Below, piece after piece: positions 1-13,461 of a stretch of 64,000 nucleotides of DNA. Numbering within the stretch: the stretch's first letter is position 1; every line of letters starts with the position of its first letter. The notes below the pieces were generated by a model, which did no database searches, was not told where the DNA came from, and worked only from the letters and a program-made list of their open reading frames with translations. The stretch lies in assembly GCA_033725935.1 (NCBI GenBank), contig MU867060.1, positions 1,082,922 through 1,146,921 of the forward strand. Reading direction: 5' to 3'. The stretch is from Cladorrhinum sp. PSN259. Taxonomy: Eukaryota > Ascomycota > Sordariomycetes > Sordariales > Podosporaceae. Made by a program: the position numbers and the translations under genes.

Positions 1-3000
1 GCCAACAGAGGCGATACCAATGCTGCTGGTGAATAGGATGGTGCAGCCAAGGTGCGATCTGGCTGTGTCGTGTCACCCAACAGCCAGACACAGCATGTCT
101 TTTCTTTCGTCAACTTTGGGGCCGCTTGGGAAAACTGCGACTGTGAATTCTCGTTTGATATTTCCAGGTACCTGGTAGTTTTGCTATTCACTGCAGTAAG
201 CGGGCAGTAAGTCAAATCCCCCGCCTTGCGCGGCTGGGCGTCTGTTCTGGCCATTCGCTGCTTCTACCGCCCTTTTTCTCTTAATCCTCGACCCTAGCCA
301 ACAAACGGTGGCGCACCCCAAACCACCCGAGAGTGAGCTGCGAGAGTGAGGTGTTTGTTTGAGTGATGACGGGGTTAGTCGTTTATCGAGGCAGGATCCG
401 AACGAGCAAGGGGTGAACCCAGAGAAGCAAGCTCTCTCTCCCGTTGGGCCAAGAGAGAACGAGCTTGACCCTTTCCTTGCGTCACAGAGATTTCCCTCTA
501 AAAATGACGACAGAAGATGCGCCGTCTCCCCGATGGAGGTTGACATTGTTCATCTTGGAGAGGGATAAGGTATGAGAAAAAAGGTACATGCGCCACACGC
601 ACACCTATGGTACCTGATACGGTAACATCATGGAAGGAAAATAGTAATTTCGAGAACTCGACCCAACAGGGCAGTCGGCATTCTGCTTTCATTGTGGCAG
701 GAGAGAGCTTGCGGCAAAGCTCTCGAGCAGAGATGAAGCAGTCCACTGCAGTGCAGATTTGGGACCACAGATTAACGCGGTTGAAGGATCCAAATCCCTG
801 TCCCCGGGATGGGCTTTCCGTTTCGATAACTCTTATCGCGCAGACCGCCACTGTCACGGGTACAAAGGTACAGGAGGACATAAGGACACGGACCACACGA
901 GCGCGGCAAGCAGCGCCTGTCTCGCCAGTCCCGTGGTTGGGTAGGCGCAGCTCAAGGCCGCCACTTTTCGCAAGGCTCTCCAGCTGGGCGTAATTTTGTG
1001 ACATCTGATTGACGAGCCCGCGTCGGGAACTTTGTGCAACGCGATGGAAAACGGGCATGTCTCATCGCGTGTTGTTGGAAGAGCCACTGTTGCCGCCAAG
1101 AAACCCCCGTCCATGCCACTGGTTCTCAGTTCCCGCGTTTCTTCTTCTCCCTTTGGGTCTTGGATTGTTCGATTGTTCTCGAAGCCAGGATCGGTCATGT
1201 AAGGGCCCGGCACAGCGCAGCAGACTCTGCCCTTGCGCGGCACTTTAAACTGCCTTCATTTCATCCGCCGTCCCTCTCCAATGCTCAACGCTGCTTTGTT
1301 TGATATCTCTTGAGTTGTTGCGATTTCCAACTTTTGGATGCCGTTTCTCCCGGCAGTCTTGCGGACGAGCGGTTCGGCAGACAACAGGGAAATTCCTGGA
1401 GTCATAGACGGTAGTGGAGTCTGGACGGATGGCGGGTCCCCCCCATCGTATTGCCGTTGTTCTCCACAGTATCTTACTGGCACACCGGCGGGTTGGTCGT
1501 GTTTAAAATTGTTAGGTTCACCGGTTCACCACTTATTTAAAGGTGCCCGCTGAGCCCACTTGGTCTCGTTCCCGGCATCATAGTTAGTGCGAGAAGAATA
1601 CCGCGCAAACACTCCACATATTTTCCACAGGGACGACTTCACCTGCCCAACTTGGAAGCGTGACAAGAAATAGTCCAACTCCAACTTGGAAGTGTATTGC
1701 CAGTAGTATCGACGACCATGAGTGGAAGCTGCCCAGTGTCTGTCCAAAACGGTCAAAGCGTGGTTTGTCCCCTGAGACCCAATTGTCTGGTATTTTTGGT
1801 TGTCGGGTGCGTGCCCGCCCTGTTAAGGAGTGAGGTGCAGGGCCCACTCAAATGTGCCTGCCGTAGCGTTGACGCTTGTGGTTGCACTGACACTCAGGCT
1901 GGCACTGATCGTCTTTTGTCGTTGCCGTGGGCAGCTTCCAAGAGACGGCGAGATGTCCGGTGAAGCTCTCACAGCCTACCCGTCGAGGCCACACGGAGAC
2001 CCCTGTATTCAATGTAAACAAGTCCATGGGTGTTGGTTTCCTCAGTTTTGCAATTCCGTGCCGCAGCTCGGTTTTTGTGATGATTGGCCCATTATATATC
2101 TACAATTCTGCGGGGTTTTCTCATCTCGACAACTCGAGCACTAAGGACACCCGGCAGCATGGGGACTTCGAGTCAGGCACCACGACAAACCATTTTTTTA
2201 TTGTCTCAGTCGTTGGTTCCAAGTGGAAGTTTGTGGACGTTTCGTCTTTCGTTTAGATACATAGCGCCTTTAGCAGCTTCCACTTGTGCGGGCACTTTTG
2301 GGGGGGCGTTCTTAGACTCTCGCCTTGTGTACCCACATCCCGGGTATCTGCTGCGTTCCGGTTGAAGCCGTCTCCGAACCCCACTTCCGGTCACTATTTG
2401 TGCTTTAGCCCGTACTGTAATAACTTTTTTTCCCTCACAAAAGTGTCACATACCTGAAAGTAAATTACAGACATTCATCAGGGCAGCTCCTCTACTATGG
2501 TACCTACTCGGGAAGTACGAAAACAGGGGTCCAAATACGGTTCTGGGAAAGGCCTGCAAGTGTTGCACAGGGTACCCCCACAGCGATTAACAGCCACAAC
2601 CTTGGACACCTTCTTCGAGATTAGCTTGATTTTTATTCTGTTGCCTGGTGCTAATCTCCAACAACGCCAATTCATCGATGCATCGATGCTCGCATCGGAA
2701 ACAGATCTCTTAGGTTGAATCCTGATCCCAGGACTCCAATGTGCTTCCCAACTCACCCTTGGGCGATGCCAGTGAGAACTCAAATCGACATCTCGGGACC
2801 GCGAAGGCGGTGTTTGTGTCAGATTAGGGACATCATAACCTGGAAACCTTCCGAAATCAAAATGAGTTTGTGACAGCTCTCGCGCCACAAGCCTAACCAG
2901 AATAGCAACGCTTTCTTTGGTATGTCTATCATTATCACCGTTATCATATGATTTGTGGTCTGTCATCATTATCACTACTATTATCACGGGTCGTCGCTGT

Positions 3001-6000
3001 CCGGCTGCATGGCGTTGGCAAATACCGCTCGTGATGGTGTGGTGGATGTTAAAGTTGCAGATATCGACTGCAGTTCAGCGGCTAGCAGCCCAATGATCGA
3101 CATTCTTGTGCGCCCCTTGTGGGCTATTCCAGCCTGAATCACAGGTATAGCCGCCGACCGCGCATACCGATGCATGGCATCGGTGCCCGCCAAATGGCAA
3201 TTCTCGAATCAAGCGCGCCCGTCCAGCGGCACATCTGTCATCAGACCGCAGTCTATTCGGCTTGTCAACCACCTGATGATACCGAAGGCACCCAGCCACG
3301 CCGTAGTGCTCACCATTGCTGTTGTCAATCTCCGTCCTGCTCCGGAGGTTGCGACTGCCAGATAAATGAGAGCATATGAAGACCGGGATATTCCATCGCC
3401 AAGTCTTGGGGGCCAAAAACAGCTTGAATTCTTCCGATTGGATCATGGGGTCGCTCGACAAAACATGTTGCTTCTTTTCCACCAACACCACAACTACGGT
3501 TTATGAAGCAACCGATATGATCTCACGACGCCATCTCACTGCACATCGTCTACCGACTCTCAACCAGAAATTGCGCAATACGGTGTCAGTCCTTAAATCC
3601 TTAGTCGTCAAAAACAGTGGGACACGGGGATACAGCTTCGCTTGTTGGTGCACAACCACGCACAAAACAGTGTCTGCTGACGGTCCGTGTAACAGAAGTC
3701 GGTTCGAATCACCATGCTGAAGTGATAAAGGGCATTCTTGACCGACAGTTTGACATATCGTTTTTAAGCAACACCAACCTCGACAACTACATCAGCACTT
3801 TTTAAGGCCTCATCGCTTTATACATGTAGACTACATGGAATACGCGAATTCCATTTCAATTCACTTGCAGTTCCACTTCGAGCGCCGCCGTGGCACAGGA
3901 CCTTCGTGGCAGACTGTGGTTTCTTCTCCCCACCCTCGGTGCCTCCTTTATGCAGCAACAATGCAGCAACTGGCGAACTGCGAACTGATAAACGAGAAAG
4001 CCGGTGAAGAAAAAACCACGGGCACGAGAAGACAGATGACAATAGATCTGCGCTCAAACTATCCGTCGGACAGAAACCCCCGAGCCCCTCATTAAGTCTC
4101 TTCGTGTCTTTCTGTGCCTCTTTCTGCCTCCAGACCTCTCGGTCTGTCAGCTTCACCGTCTCTTTCCGCCGGTTATTGTCCTGCACAGACCTTGCATTGT
4201 GTAGGTTCACTGGAAAGATTTCCTTTCTCAGCGCCCGTTTGTGCCGACAACGACCGGCATTTGCCGTCACCCGCCAGAAGGCGTCTGTCTTTCTCTAGCG
4301 ACCGATCTCTTGGAAGATGGCATAAAATGGGGGAGCGAAACTTTGGAAACGTTGCATCCTTTCCCGTCTCTCCCGCATGCATCCCTACCAAGTCGTATAC
4401 ATAGTACGCGCGGTCATTAAACCTGACTTTCACCGCTAGATGGATCGCTCAAATCCTCGCCATGCCTCCAACGATACGCCGCGCAGTAACATATCGCCAG
4501 GCCATTCTAGGAAGGCAGCTCATGCTTGATGAAAGCCACATTGGTCATCATGCAGTTGATTCTTTCGTCAGCTGCTTGTCCGACGGTTTCGTAAATCTAG
4601 GTCAGAAGTTTAATGCGCATTGAGGGCGATCCCTCAGCCCTGTAGGGCAACACTCAGGCCTCGGAAACACATGTTGTACGTGGTGGCGGTATGGCGGGGG
4701 ATCTCTCGCACCACGGCAAGGCGACCCTTGGATATTCTCCGCCTTTCGGTTATCGACAATCGGGATCAGTTTCTCAATGATAATCCTCACCCTGCGTCTT
4801 TTTTCTTGCTTTTTTCTCCCCCTAGATGCACCGTTTCATAGTCTCTCTGCGGCAAAGGGTCCGCATGTGCACAGCAAGTTCCACGACGGAATTGCAGTCT
4901 CGGAGCATTCATGTAAGCCACCGCTTTCGCTTCAGAGATAGAAGAAGCCCTCGTTAAGTACCGCTTAGACCACCGTGTTGTGAGAATGTTGCACTCATGT
5001 TTATGAAACTTCGCAAAGCAGCCATTTAGAAGCCTTGTGGGACCACCATAGACCTAGAGATCTGATCAGCGGTAACACAGCAGATACCTTATCATCCGTC
5101 CGGCTCCGGCAAATTGAAGTGTAAATTGGGAAACTTCGGCTCCGGTCAAGGCCCCGTTAATTATCCGACATCAAGTCCGAGGTCTCGGTCAATCTCGGTC
5201 ACTGCCATCTGTTATGGCTCACCTTGGTTTAAATCCGAACCGCTGCTGATCAATCGCTCAATCTCGCAATCAGGTGGAGAGGTTTTATACAGCCCCGAAT
5301 ATGGGACTTTTGCAGATGTACTCATTATATATGGCTCATATCGAGGTCATCATATCCACCATCAGCCGCTTCAAAGCCACACGTTTAGATGAGACAGCCA
5401 CCACTCATTATTGCCGGGATCAGAGGGTCAACATGTGCATGATTGCATCGATGCACTAGGCCATTTGCACTTTTGCTTTGGTATCGTCTCGAATACGCCA
5501 ATGAGTACTGATAGGTGCTGCTTTGTGTACCCCCAATGATCGTTAATGCTGTAGAAGGACTCTAGAAGCCAAGCCAAGAATACCACCAGGCTAGCATACG
5601 CAATGAAGCGCTTGGTTCCACTGAAGGATTTATAACCCCTGGCACTTAAGGAGATGTGACAAGGTTTTGATGAATCCAGGGAAGCGCAAAGCACGCAGGC
5701 ATGGGGAACTTTCCAGAAAGGTATACCGGACGGGCCCAATCATAACCAGTTCCTCCCCTGCCAGTCTGAGAATTGCAACTCGTGTGCCAGTGAAAGAAGC
5801 AGGTCAATTGCGGGAAAACCCTGCGCAATACTGCACAAGCCAATACCAACAGCATTCGAGGCCCCACGATCAGACCGCAAGCCTTGTGACAAGGGAAGAA
5901 GCCATGCGGGGTGCACCTGCTCATCAGCATGGCTCGGTCTCTCGTGCCGTAAGCTGGGGGATAGCGGCCTGCACGAGCGGATGCTGCCCGCCTCGTCAGA

Positions 6001-7333
6001 ATCTTGAGTCCATCGTCTCGCCGTTGGCTCTGTCCTGACCCGTCCTGGTCCCCTCCTATCGAGGAAAAGGAGGTGTAGCATCAGGTGGTAAGCTGACAAA
6101 AGTGAGTGACAGCAACTCTTGCCGACTTTCCAGCAAAGGCCGGATAGAACTGACACTCTTTCTCCTCTTCTTTCACCCCTTCGTGCTGCAGTCATGGAGG
6201 TCGATGGATAGTGAGCTCTGCCACTTCGTTGCACACATCACAGACCCCTGATAGCATTCCTTCCCTCTCGAAGGATTCCGGCCCCGTGCCCGTAGCTACA
6301 ACCACGGATCACACCCTTTCTCGATGAAACCCCTGCACGGTGTAGAAAGGGGAACTGTCATGGCGTCCATGGTTATTGCCCTTGGCTGTTCCAATGCCAT
6401 GACCGGACTGATAAACAAGAGCTTCTGTCGAATCAACTTGAAGATATTATTATCACACTCCCTCGAGTTCGGAGGCAGTCAACCCCTGGACGACAAGAAT
6501 GATGCAACAGCACCAACCCCTCCTCCCTTCCCCTCTCTTCTACTGCAATAGTGTGGTCAACCAGGCAGGAGAGCTCTCACAAGCATGCTTCTGATGAAAC
6601 AGCATCACACAGGTTGTTGGTGTCTCCTGATAACAGTGCCATCATCATCATCGCCTTGCTTTATCATGGATGGCAGGATAAGTACAGATCAGTATGATAG
6701 CATTCTACGAGCACAAGAAGCTGCTTTCTGGAATCTATGATCCTTCTCGACGAACTGCATTCTTTGCCGGGGCCGCGGGAGGAACGGTTCGATGAGTCGA
6801 GATGGGAGCTGCGCCGTAGTTGTGGAAGTTGGGAGCCTCCCATCACCGCTGAGCGAAACTTGCTCTTCTCCAGGTGCTACCTTGACATGCATTTCTCGGT
6901 TTGCTCCGGACAAAGAGGTTGTTTGCCTGTGGCTATTCTTAACAATAGTCCCCTTTTATTCTCATCAGACATCATACTCCGAGTTTTAGAAACAGGGAAG
7001 CATATCGCGGACACGCAGGCCAAGACTTTCCCCTGTCATGTGCTAACCTTCCCCCGTCGCCTATATATACTTATGACCTATCACTAGTTACGCTACGCTA
7101 CTGGGGACCATGTTCGGATCGGAGAGACGGAAACGGCCTCCTTCATCTTGGGCACATGGCAAGATACCTGGGGGAGTGTTGTGATGACCGTTGGGGTTCA
7201 AACGAGGCCCAGCAAGGACTGGTAAACAGGCAACGAGATCAAGATGTTTAGATGCATGGAAGGGTTGTGTTAATTGTTCTTTTTCTTGTGCCAAGCCTCT
7301 TGTGGGTTATACCCAACCACCGCCAGCCCAACT

Positions 7334-7351
7334 CCCCCCCCCCCCCCCCCC
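7334..7351. repeat. Poly-C run (C18)
   Basis: An uninterrupted run of 18 C residues. A second run of 12 C lies at 7461-7472. Together they bracket a GC-rich stretch with GGC repeats around 7396-7410. Confidence 0.95.
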
Positions 7352-7722
7352 GGCCGACCGTACCGGCTTCGGTCCCGAGAGTGGGGCGGGCGCGGAGGCG
7401 GCGGCGGCGACAACAACAGGTTGTTGGTGGAGGTGAGAATCTTAAAAGGGCCTCCCTGAACCCCCCCCCCCCACACTCCACAAAAGAACGCATACGCCCA
7501 ACACACCCTGTATACTACGTGACTGCGTAAGCGCGCAACAGGGACATTCAACGCCCAATCACCATGATCAAGGGAAGCATGACAAATACTTTGACCTCTT
7601 TAGATGCCTAGTATGATCTACACTTGTTGTCATACACGAAATGAGACATTTGGTGATATACTATCGGATGGTTTATTTTAAAACGGAGCTACGCGCACAA
7701 TCTAGGACTTGGGAAAGTTTGT

Positions 7723-7757
<35 letters not shown>

Positions 7758-7758
7758 G
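7723..7758. repeat. (TTG)12 trinucleotide microsatellite
   Basis: Twelve perfect TTG units in non-coding DNA, followed at about 7788 by a T run. On the minus strand it reads as a polyglutamine frame, but that frame has no supporting gene structure. Confidence 0.95.
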
Positions 7759-8096
7759 AGGCGCAGCGCTCGTTCTCCTCTTTTTCAGTTTTTTTTTTTT
7801 TTGTTGATGTTGGACAACTAAAAACAACCGGCTACATGGTTTGTTTGGTTGGTTGGATGGTCGCTCTCTCTGCCTTGAGTCAGGGGGGGCATCGAGGTAT
7901 AGAAAATGATCTCCATTGCATGAATATCGCGTGGGATTTTGCCATACGATGATCGACGACGACAACAACAACCGCAACCGTTTTTCAAGGGGGGCCCTGC
8001 CTGGCTATGATGGATGTTTGGCATAAACTGTGGTGAGTTATCTACATTGCCATGTGGGAGGTGGCAATAATGGGTCTGGTCTCTACTATGGGCGAA

Positions 8097-8117
8097 GGCG
8101 GCGGCGGCGGCGGCGGC
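8097..8117. repeat. (GGC)7 trinucleotide microsatellite
   Basis: Seven perfect GGC units in non-coding DNA. Confidence 0.95.
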
Positions 8118-8544
8118 GACGGATGTTGGTGGGTGTATGAATGGACGACCTACGTATCATATCATCCCGTAACCATAACTCTAACCAAGCAAAGTTTTAT
8201 AAAATCGAGATGGTCAAATGCACAGTTTTTTATTTGATTTGATGGCTGCAACGCTGGCCGCACGTGGCAACCACTTTCTCGGTCACTCTCCAGCACCACG
8301 TGTGGCAGGGAAGACTGTTGACATATACCGTTGGCAACGAAGACCCGGGTTGTGGCAACCAAAAAGATGGATCGGGGGCCATTATATGTGACCTCAGCCC
8401 AATCTCTTGATGGGTTGATGATCACACACAGACAGCCCTTCTAGAATGCTGTACAGTCGGGTTTGTTGCAAGGAGATCATTTATGCAACTGGGATGGTGA
8501 TCCCCGGATTTGAGTGCGGGTCGGTACTGCGCAAATAAAATAAA

Positions 8545-8559
8545 ATATATATATATATA
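8545..8559. repeat. Alternating AT run
   Basis: A short perfect AT dinucleotide repeat flanked by A-rich sequence. Confidence 0.9.
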
Positions 8560-9700
8560 AAAAAGGGATCGTCGGCAGGGAAGCCTCCACGAACAGCAGG
8601 GAGCCCTAACCTGAGGAAAAGGGCCAATACGGGAGCTCTGCTTCTGCTGGGTAGCTCCCCGACTTTGGATGGTTGGGAAGGGCATGGAAGGGCAGTTGTT
8701 GGAAAGGACTTGATCCATGTTGTTTTTCAACTACTGTATCTAGTACAGGAATGACCGGATAGTGAGAGAGAGAGAGAAAGGGTGGCTCATGTTTTGTTAG
8801 TGTTCAACAATGGCATGAAAGCATTAAAGTGGCTGTACAAGTACTAGTATGGCTACCTGCTACGGATGGCGAACTTTTTCGATGGCGTGGCCTTTTTGAT
8901 TAACCTATTCTTGTTGTGGTAATCAATACCCCAGTGCCATCGCTATTCTAAGAGACGTCCTTTTTTTGGTGTTGTCCTTTTTCTTTGCTGGGATCATGTC
9001 ACATAGAAGGCCAAATGTCACGGTATTATTTTTGCTAGCGTAAAAACGTTAGTTTCTTCCTTCCATCTCTTCTTTCCCTTCCTTCCTTGGCTTCGATGTG
9101 ACCCGGGCCTGTCGTTTCCAAGCTTTTACTCTATTCTAGTTGAGTAAAAAAAGAAACAAGGGGGATCGAGGCGCGTGTTTGTATTGTAATGTAGTTTATA
9201 AGGGAAAACCGTTGCGTGAAGGAATCAAGAAACCTGGTTTTTTTTCTCCATGGGTCCCGGTAAGAAAAAGAAGGCCTGGCTGGCATCAAGAAGGAGAAAG
9301 CAATACTTACGGTGTCTCTACGACAATCTCTCTTTTTTTCTTTCTTTTTTTACTGTGGCCTTGAACCAATCTCGTCACGAAAAGTTTGTGTTTCCCTCGC
9401 TAGGTACTACCACGTCCCCATACGTATTGTATGTATGTTTGCTCACTACTGTATGTCCCTTTACGTGATTCTCGGTTTTACAATGCTAGGCCGGAATTAC
9501 CTACTGGTGGTAAGTATGTCGGGACCGAGAGGGGGAGGAGGAGGAGGAGACAAGCCATTACTAATTCATGTACCATGTTCTTGGGTTTGAAGCGGTTGTA
9601 TCAGGCTCAAGTTTCTGAGCCTTCATCCCTAGCTATGCAGAAAACACTCACGCCCTTCCTGACACAAAACAAAGAGCACAGACAAATGACAGATGAGGAA

Positions 9701-9721
9701 GTGTGTGTGTGTGTGTGTGTG
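9701..9721. repeat. (GT)10 dinucleotide microsatellite
   Basis: Ten perfect GT units. Potentially Z-DNA-forming, in non-coding DNA. Confidence 0.95.
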
Positions 9722-11501
9722 CGATCTTGAAGCATTGTGCCGTTTTGATCTTGGCCATGAAACTACTTGTGCGGTTGGTGTGTGGTTCAGAAATTGACAT
9801 GGTGTACAGCGGAGGGGAGCCTTCTGATGCTACATGCATGCTACATAGGTAGGGGTTAACATGGGAGGGAGGGAGTGTTTGCTCCTGTTCTTGATAGTTG
9901 CATATTGGGAGTCTCTTGCTCGCTTCTTTTTGGGTTGGATTGTGTTTTCTCAAACGCAGCTGTTTGTAGTTCTTGTAGGTTTGAACCCGTCTGTATCATC
10001 AAGTCCGACTCGGATGAAGCAAGACGGGAAGGATTTAAGAGAGAGCTTCACGGTATAGATTCTCGTTACCAGTGCCGGCCTGCTCATCCCGCTTAACGCG
10101 CGTTTAGGAAACCGTTTTGTGCAGAAGGATTCTAGTATATCCGCGACACTGTTGGTTTGTGCGGGAAGGGGGATAAAACCACAAAAATTGAGGGGACGGG
10201 GAAAACTTCCGGCGCGGCAGGATCAACAGTTTGTCTGCTTGGTCAGGCGTCGGAGAACAAGAGACTGGGAAGGAATCGATGGTGTAGGTGACGCAAGCCC
10301 TTCCTGCCGCGGTTGTTCTCGTCTGGGGACTTTTGTTTCATCCCTTTCACGACGGAACATTCCATTCAAACCTCGTCCAAGTTTTGCTTGTTTTTTCATC
10401 AGCAATGCCTGGCCACGATATCCGCCCGGAATCCAGCCGGAGATCTTGCAAAGCCAGTTCGGCCGGCATGATGATGAACGGAGTCCGAATCCCGGAGTTA
10501 CAACAAATGTAATCTGTCTGTTTCGAAAAAAGATGATTTACTTCGCCGTCGGACCCAAAGAACTCGGAAGGTCGCTTGATGATCATATTCAGGGGGTGTG
10601 TTTTGGATATCATCAAACTTGCACCACCCGGGAAGTACGGACGAGCCTTGGCGAAAAAAAATATTGAGGTTATTATTATTATTATCTATAGTGACACCAC
10701 CAAATTGCGTTGGTTCGGAAGGCATGCCGGTTAGGTCGGATTGTTCGGTTTCGAAAGGCAGCCACGGATGCTGAGGTGTGGCGTGTAGGACCGACCAACC
10801 TAGGGACCACCAGCACTAACGTGGGGGGTCAAAGTTGGTGTGGTAAAAAGTGGAATGAGACCGGTGATTGGGTTGCCTATCGATGGTGTGGTATGGTAGA
10901 ATTCTACCTCCCCTATTCAGATTTGGGAGTTGCAGGTCAGAGTGGTTGCCGAGGGCTGATTCAGGGGCAAGAGGTGTCGACTCGGGGGCATTTCGAGATC
11001 TTCTTGACCCATGCCACAAGGCTAACAGAGAAGATGGAATAAAGAAAAAGTAAAAAAGAAAAGAGAAAAGAAGGCAGAAAAGGGGTAGATATGGAGTTAA
11101 TAGTTGATAGGCAAATCACAGTTGTGTCGTGAATTATCATACACGAGGACAGTACCATAGTAAAGTATTGCCATTTATCAGAAAAGGTTGGTTTGAGGAG
11201 TAGTCAGGTTGTTGAGGATGCTGCTCAATTTGACCATGTCTATGGAGTGATTGTAAAAGTGAAATAGTTATCGGACAAACGGAGTAATTACCCAAAGAAT
11301 GGTTTAGAGGCTCACAAGCAACATCTTGAGATCACTATCAAAGTAAACAAAAGCATCTCATTGAGAAGTAACATTATCACTCCACTCAACCTCAACTAGG
11401 TAGAGAGGGAAAAAAAAAGGATTGGATTTGCCTGTTCGTCCCTTTCTCCCTACCAAAAGAAATTGAAAATAAATACACTAGAAACCGAGCAAATGTTAAC
11501 T

Positions 11502-13461
11502 TCAATACCCCCAAGGCCTTGCCCTAAACTTTCTATTCTCCTCCGGCCTCCCCTCAGCGGGAACCTCAACCTCGTCAACATTAAGATACCACGACGGATC
11601 CCCTCCCCCGGGATTCTGCGTCACGCTCCTCCCATTACCAAGCCACCTCAGCCCATTCTTCTTTCTTTTTTCTTGTCCTCCATCATCATCAACATGCTCA
11701 TACTTCCAATCCTCCCACCTGGGTGCCCTCAAAGCCTCTAAAGCATGCAACGTACTCCCCGGCCACAGTCCCACAACTTTTTTCCCGTCTTTGCTCTTGT
11801 ACCAGCTGCTGCACTGATCCATGTACACCGTGTTCTTAAAGTAGGCCTCGACGTACTCTTCAAAATCCTGGACTCTTTCGGGCAGGGGCTCCATAGAGCT
11901 GTAATCCTCCTTCTGCAGCTTGCGGATGAGCTTAAAGATGTAGTCGGCCTGTCCCTCGAGGATTTTTGTGAGGGAGCCGAACCCGATGGCCGAGTTGGGA
12001 CCGAACATCAGGAACATGTTGGGGAACTGGTCGACGGCGATCGAGAGGTACGTTGACGGGTGTCCAGACCAGCGGGAAGAAAGTGGCAGCGAGTTTCTCC
12101 CCAGGATGGGGAAGGGAGGGGACGAGGCCACGCGGAAGCCCGTGGCGCAGACTAGCACGTCGAACTCGTGGGATGAGGCCTGGGACTCGGAGGTGATTCC
12201 CTCAGGCGTTATGCGGGAGATGGGGGAGGAAACGACGGTGACGTTGGGCTCCAGGAGTGATTCAAGGAACCCTCGGCCTGGCGTGACGCGACGGCATCCG
12301 GGGGCGAAACCGGGTATGAGGAGGGAGGCGAGGTCCGGGCGGGCTGAGAGCTTCTTTTGCATGTTTTGGCGGAAGACTTCTTGGAAGGTCACCTGGATTG
12401 GGTGGGAGAGGATTGTGGTATCTTGGATTAGGTTGCCGTCGTCTTCAAAGACTTTGCGGACTCTTAGGTACTCGGCTGGGTCTGATGCAAAGGCGGCTTT
12501 CTGTTCAGGAGTAAAAGATGTGACTGTCGGATCGAGGCCGAGAGCCTCCATTGCTACGTCGCCGAAGCTCGGTGAGATCCAGGTTGGGGAGCGCATGAAG
12601 CAGGTCAGACTGGTGCCCTCGATCTTTTGGAGTTGAGGGATAATCTGAATGGCGCTGGAGCCGTTGCCGATTATGCCGATTCTCTTGTTTCGGAAGTCAT
12701 AGGTGTTGTCCCACTGCCCCGAGTGCATGACCTTGCCTTTGAAGCTGTCGAGACCGGGGATATCTGGCCACGATGGCTCACTGAGTTGTCCTCGGGCCGT
12801 GATGAAAACATGAGATTCATCATTGATAATCGCTCCCGTTGCAAGATTCCGGATCTTGACTTTCCATTTCTTTCCGGCGTCGTTCCATTCGGCATGTTCA
12901 ACTTGATGACACGTCTTGATGAATCTCATAGCGCCGAACCTTTCAGCAACACCTTCGATGTATTTCTGGATCTCGCTTCCCGGCGCATACAAGTCACTCC
13001 AATTTGGATTTGGGGCGAAGGAATATTGGTAAGAGTGTGCTATAAATGTGTCAGTGAGAAAGATTCAAAGCGTTTTGTTGATCAGAATATCACTCACATG
13101 GGACGTCACAGGCCACGCCCGGGTATTTGCTCAACCACCACACGCCGCCGACCTTCTCACTCTTCTCATAAACCACAAGCTCAACATTTCTCATCCTCTC
13201 AGGGATTCTGATGGCGGCCAAAATGCCACACAGACCTGCGCCGACGACAATAACCTTGATTGGTCTTAGATTCTCGACGGTCTCATCCTTAAGGGTGAAC
13301 TCCTCTCGACCCTTCTCCTCCTCCATCGGGGTATCATGTCTCTCGACATGGGGCGGCGCTTGGTCAGCACCCATGGTGGCAGCTGTTGATGATGGCGCGA
13401 GATCAGTCTTGGATAATAATGGCGTTGGTCTTCTTCCAAAGTTAAGGCAGCAAATTCCCAT
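11502..13461 (-). CDS. Flavin-containing monooxygenase, Baeyer-Villiger type
   Basis: Predicted 633-aa FAD/NADPH-dependent oxygenase. Two exons, 13461-13098 and 13039-11502, flank a 58-nt GT-AG intron. Joining them restores a CDVPSH motif followed by the SYSFAPN-like segment typical of the family. Visible motifs are the FAD Rossmann loop GAGLCG (residues 74-79), the Baeyer-Villiger fingerprint FKGKVMHSGQWD (221-232, fitting FxGxxxHxxxWD exactly) and the NADPH Rossmann loop GNGSSA (246-251). Enzymes of this class insert oxygen next to a ketone or oxidise N or S atoms. The substrate cannot be read from sequence. The ATG used lies at 13461; a second Met at residue 30 is an alternative start. No biosynthetic cluster genes lie beside it, so it is more likely a stand-alone catabolic or detoxifying enzyme (inference). 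Confidence 0.9.

Larger units (their letters stand above)
1..11501. other. Large gene-free region at left edge
   Basis: No open reading frame here shows a recognisable domain, a biased codon pattern or a set of splice sites that joins into a protein. The reading frames present are short, and the longest (a 182-codon frame at 10119-10667) opens on GTG and has no recognisable content. The base composition is mixed rather than uniformly AT-rich, so it does not look like a wholesale RIP-mutated transposon. The right part (7.3-10.7 kb) is dense in mononucleotide and short tandem repeats, listed separately. The first 7 kb is complex single-copy DNA. It could be extended regulatory DNA, long untranslated leader, or non-coding RNA. 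The sequence alone does not decide between these. Confidence 0.6.

Noticed and set aside
3640..3720. tRNA-like B box (GGTTCGAATC near 3700)
   Set aside because: The bases flanking the loop do not form a T stem, and no acceptor or D arm can be built upstream.
7702..7977. Minus-strand polyglutamine frame
   Set aside because: It is created by the (TTG)12 microsatellite and has no other coding evidence.
10119..10667. 182-codon open frame in the left gap
   Set aside because: It begins at GTG, has no ATG near the start, no domain and no supporting splice structure.
11968..12636. 222-codon plus-strand open frame
   Set aside because: Antisense to the monooxygenase, no domain and no start context.
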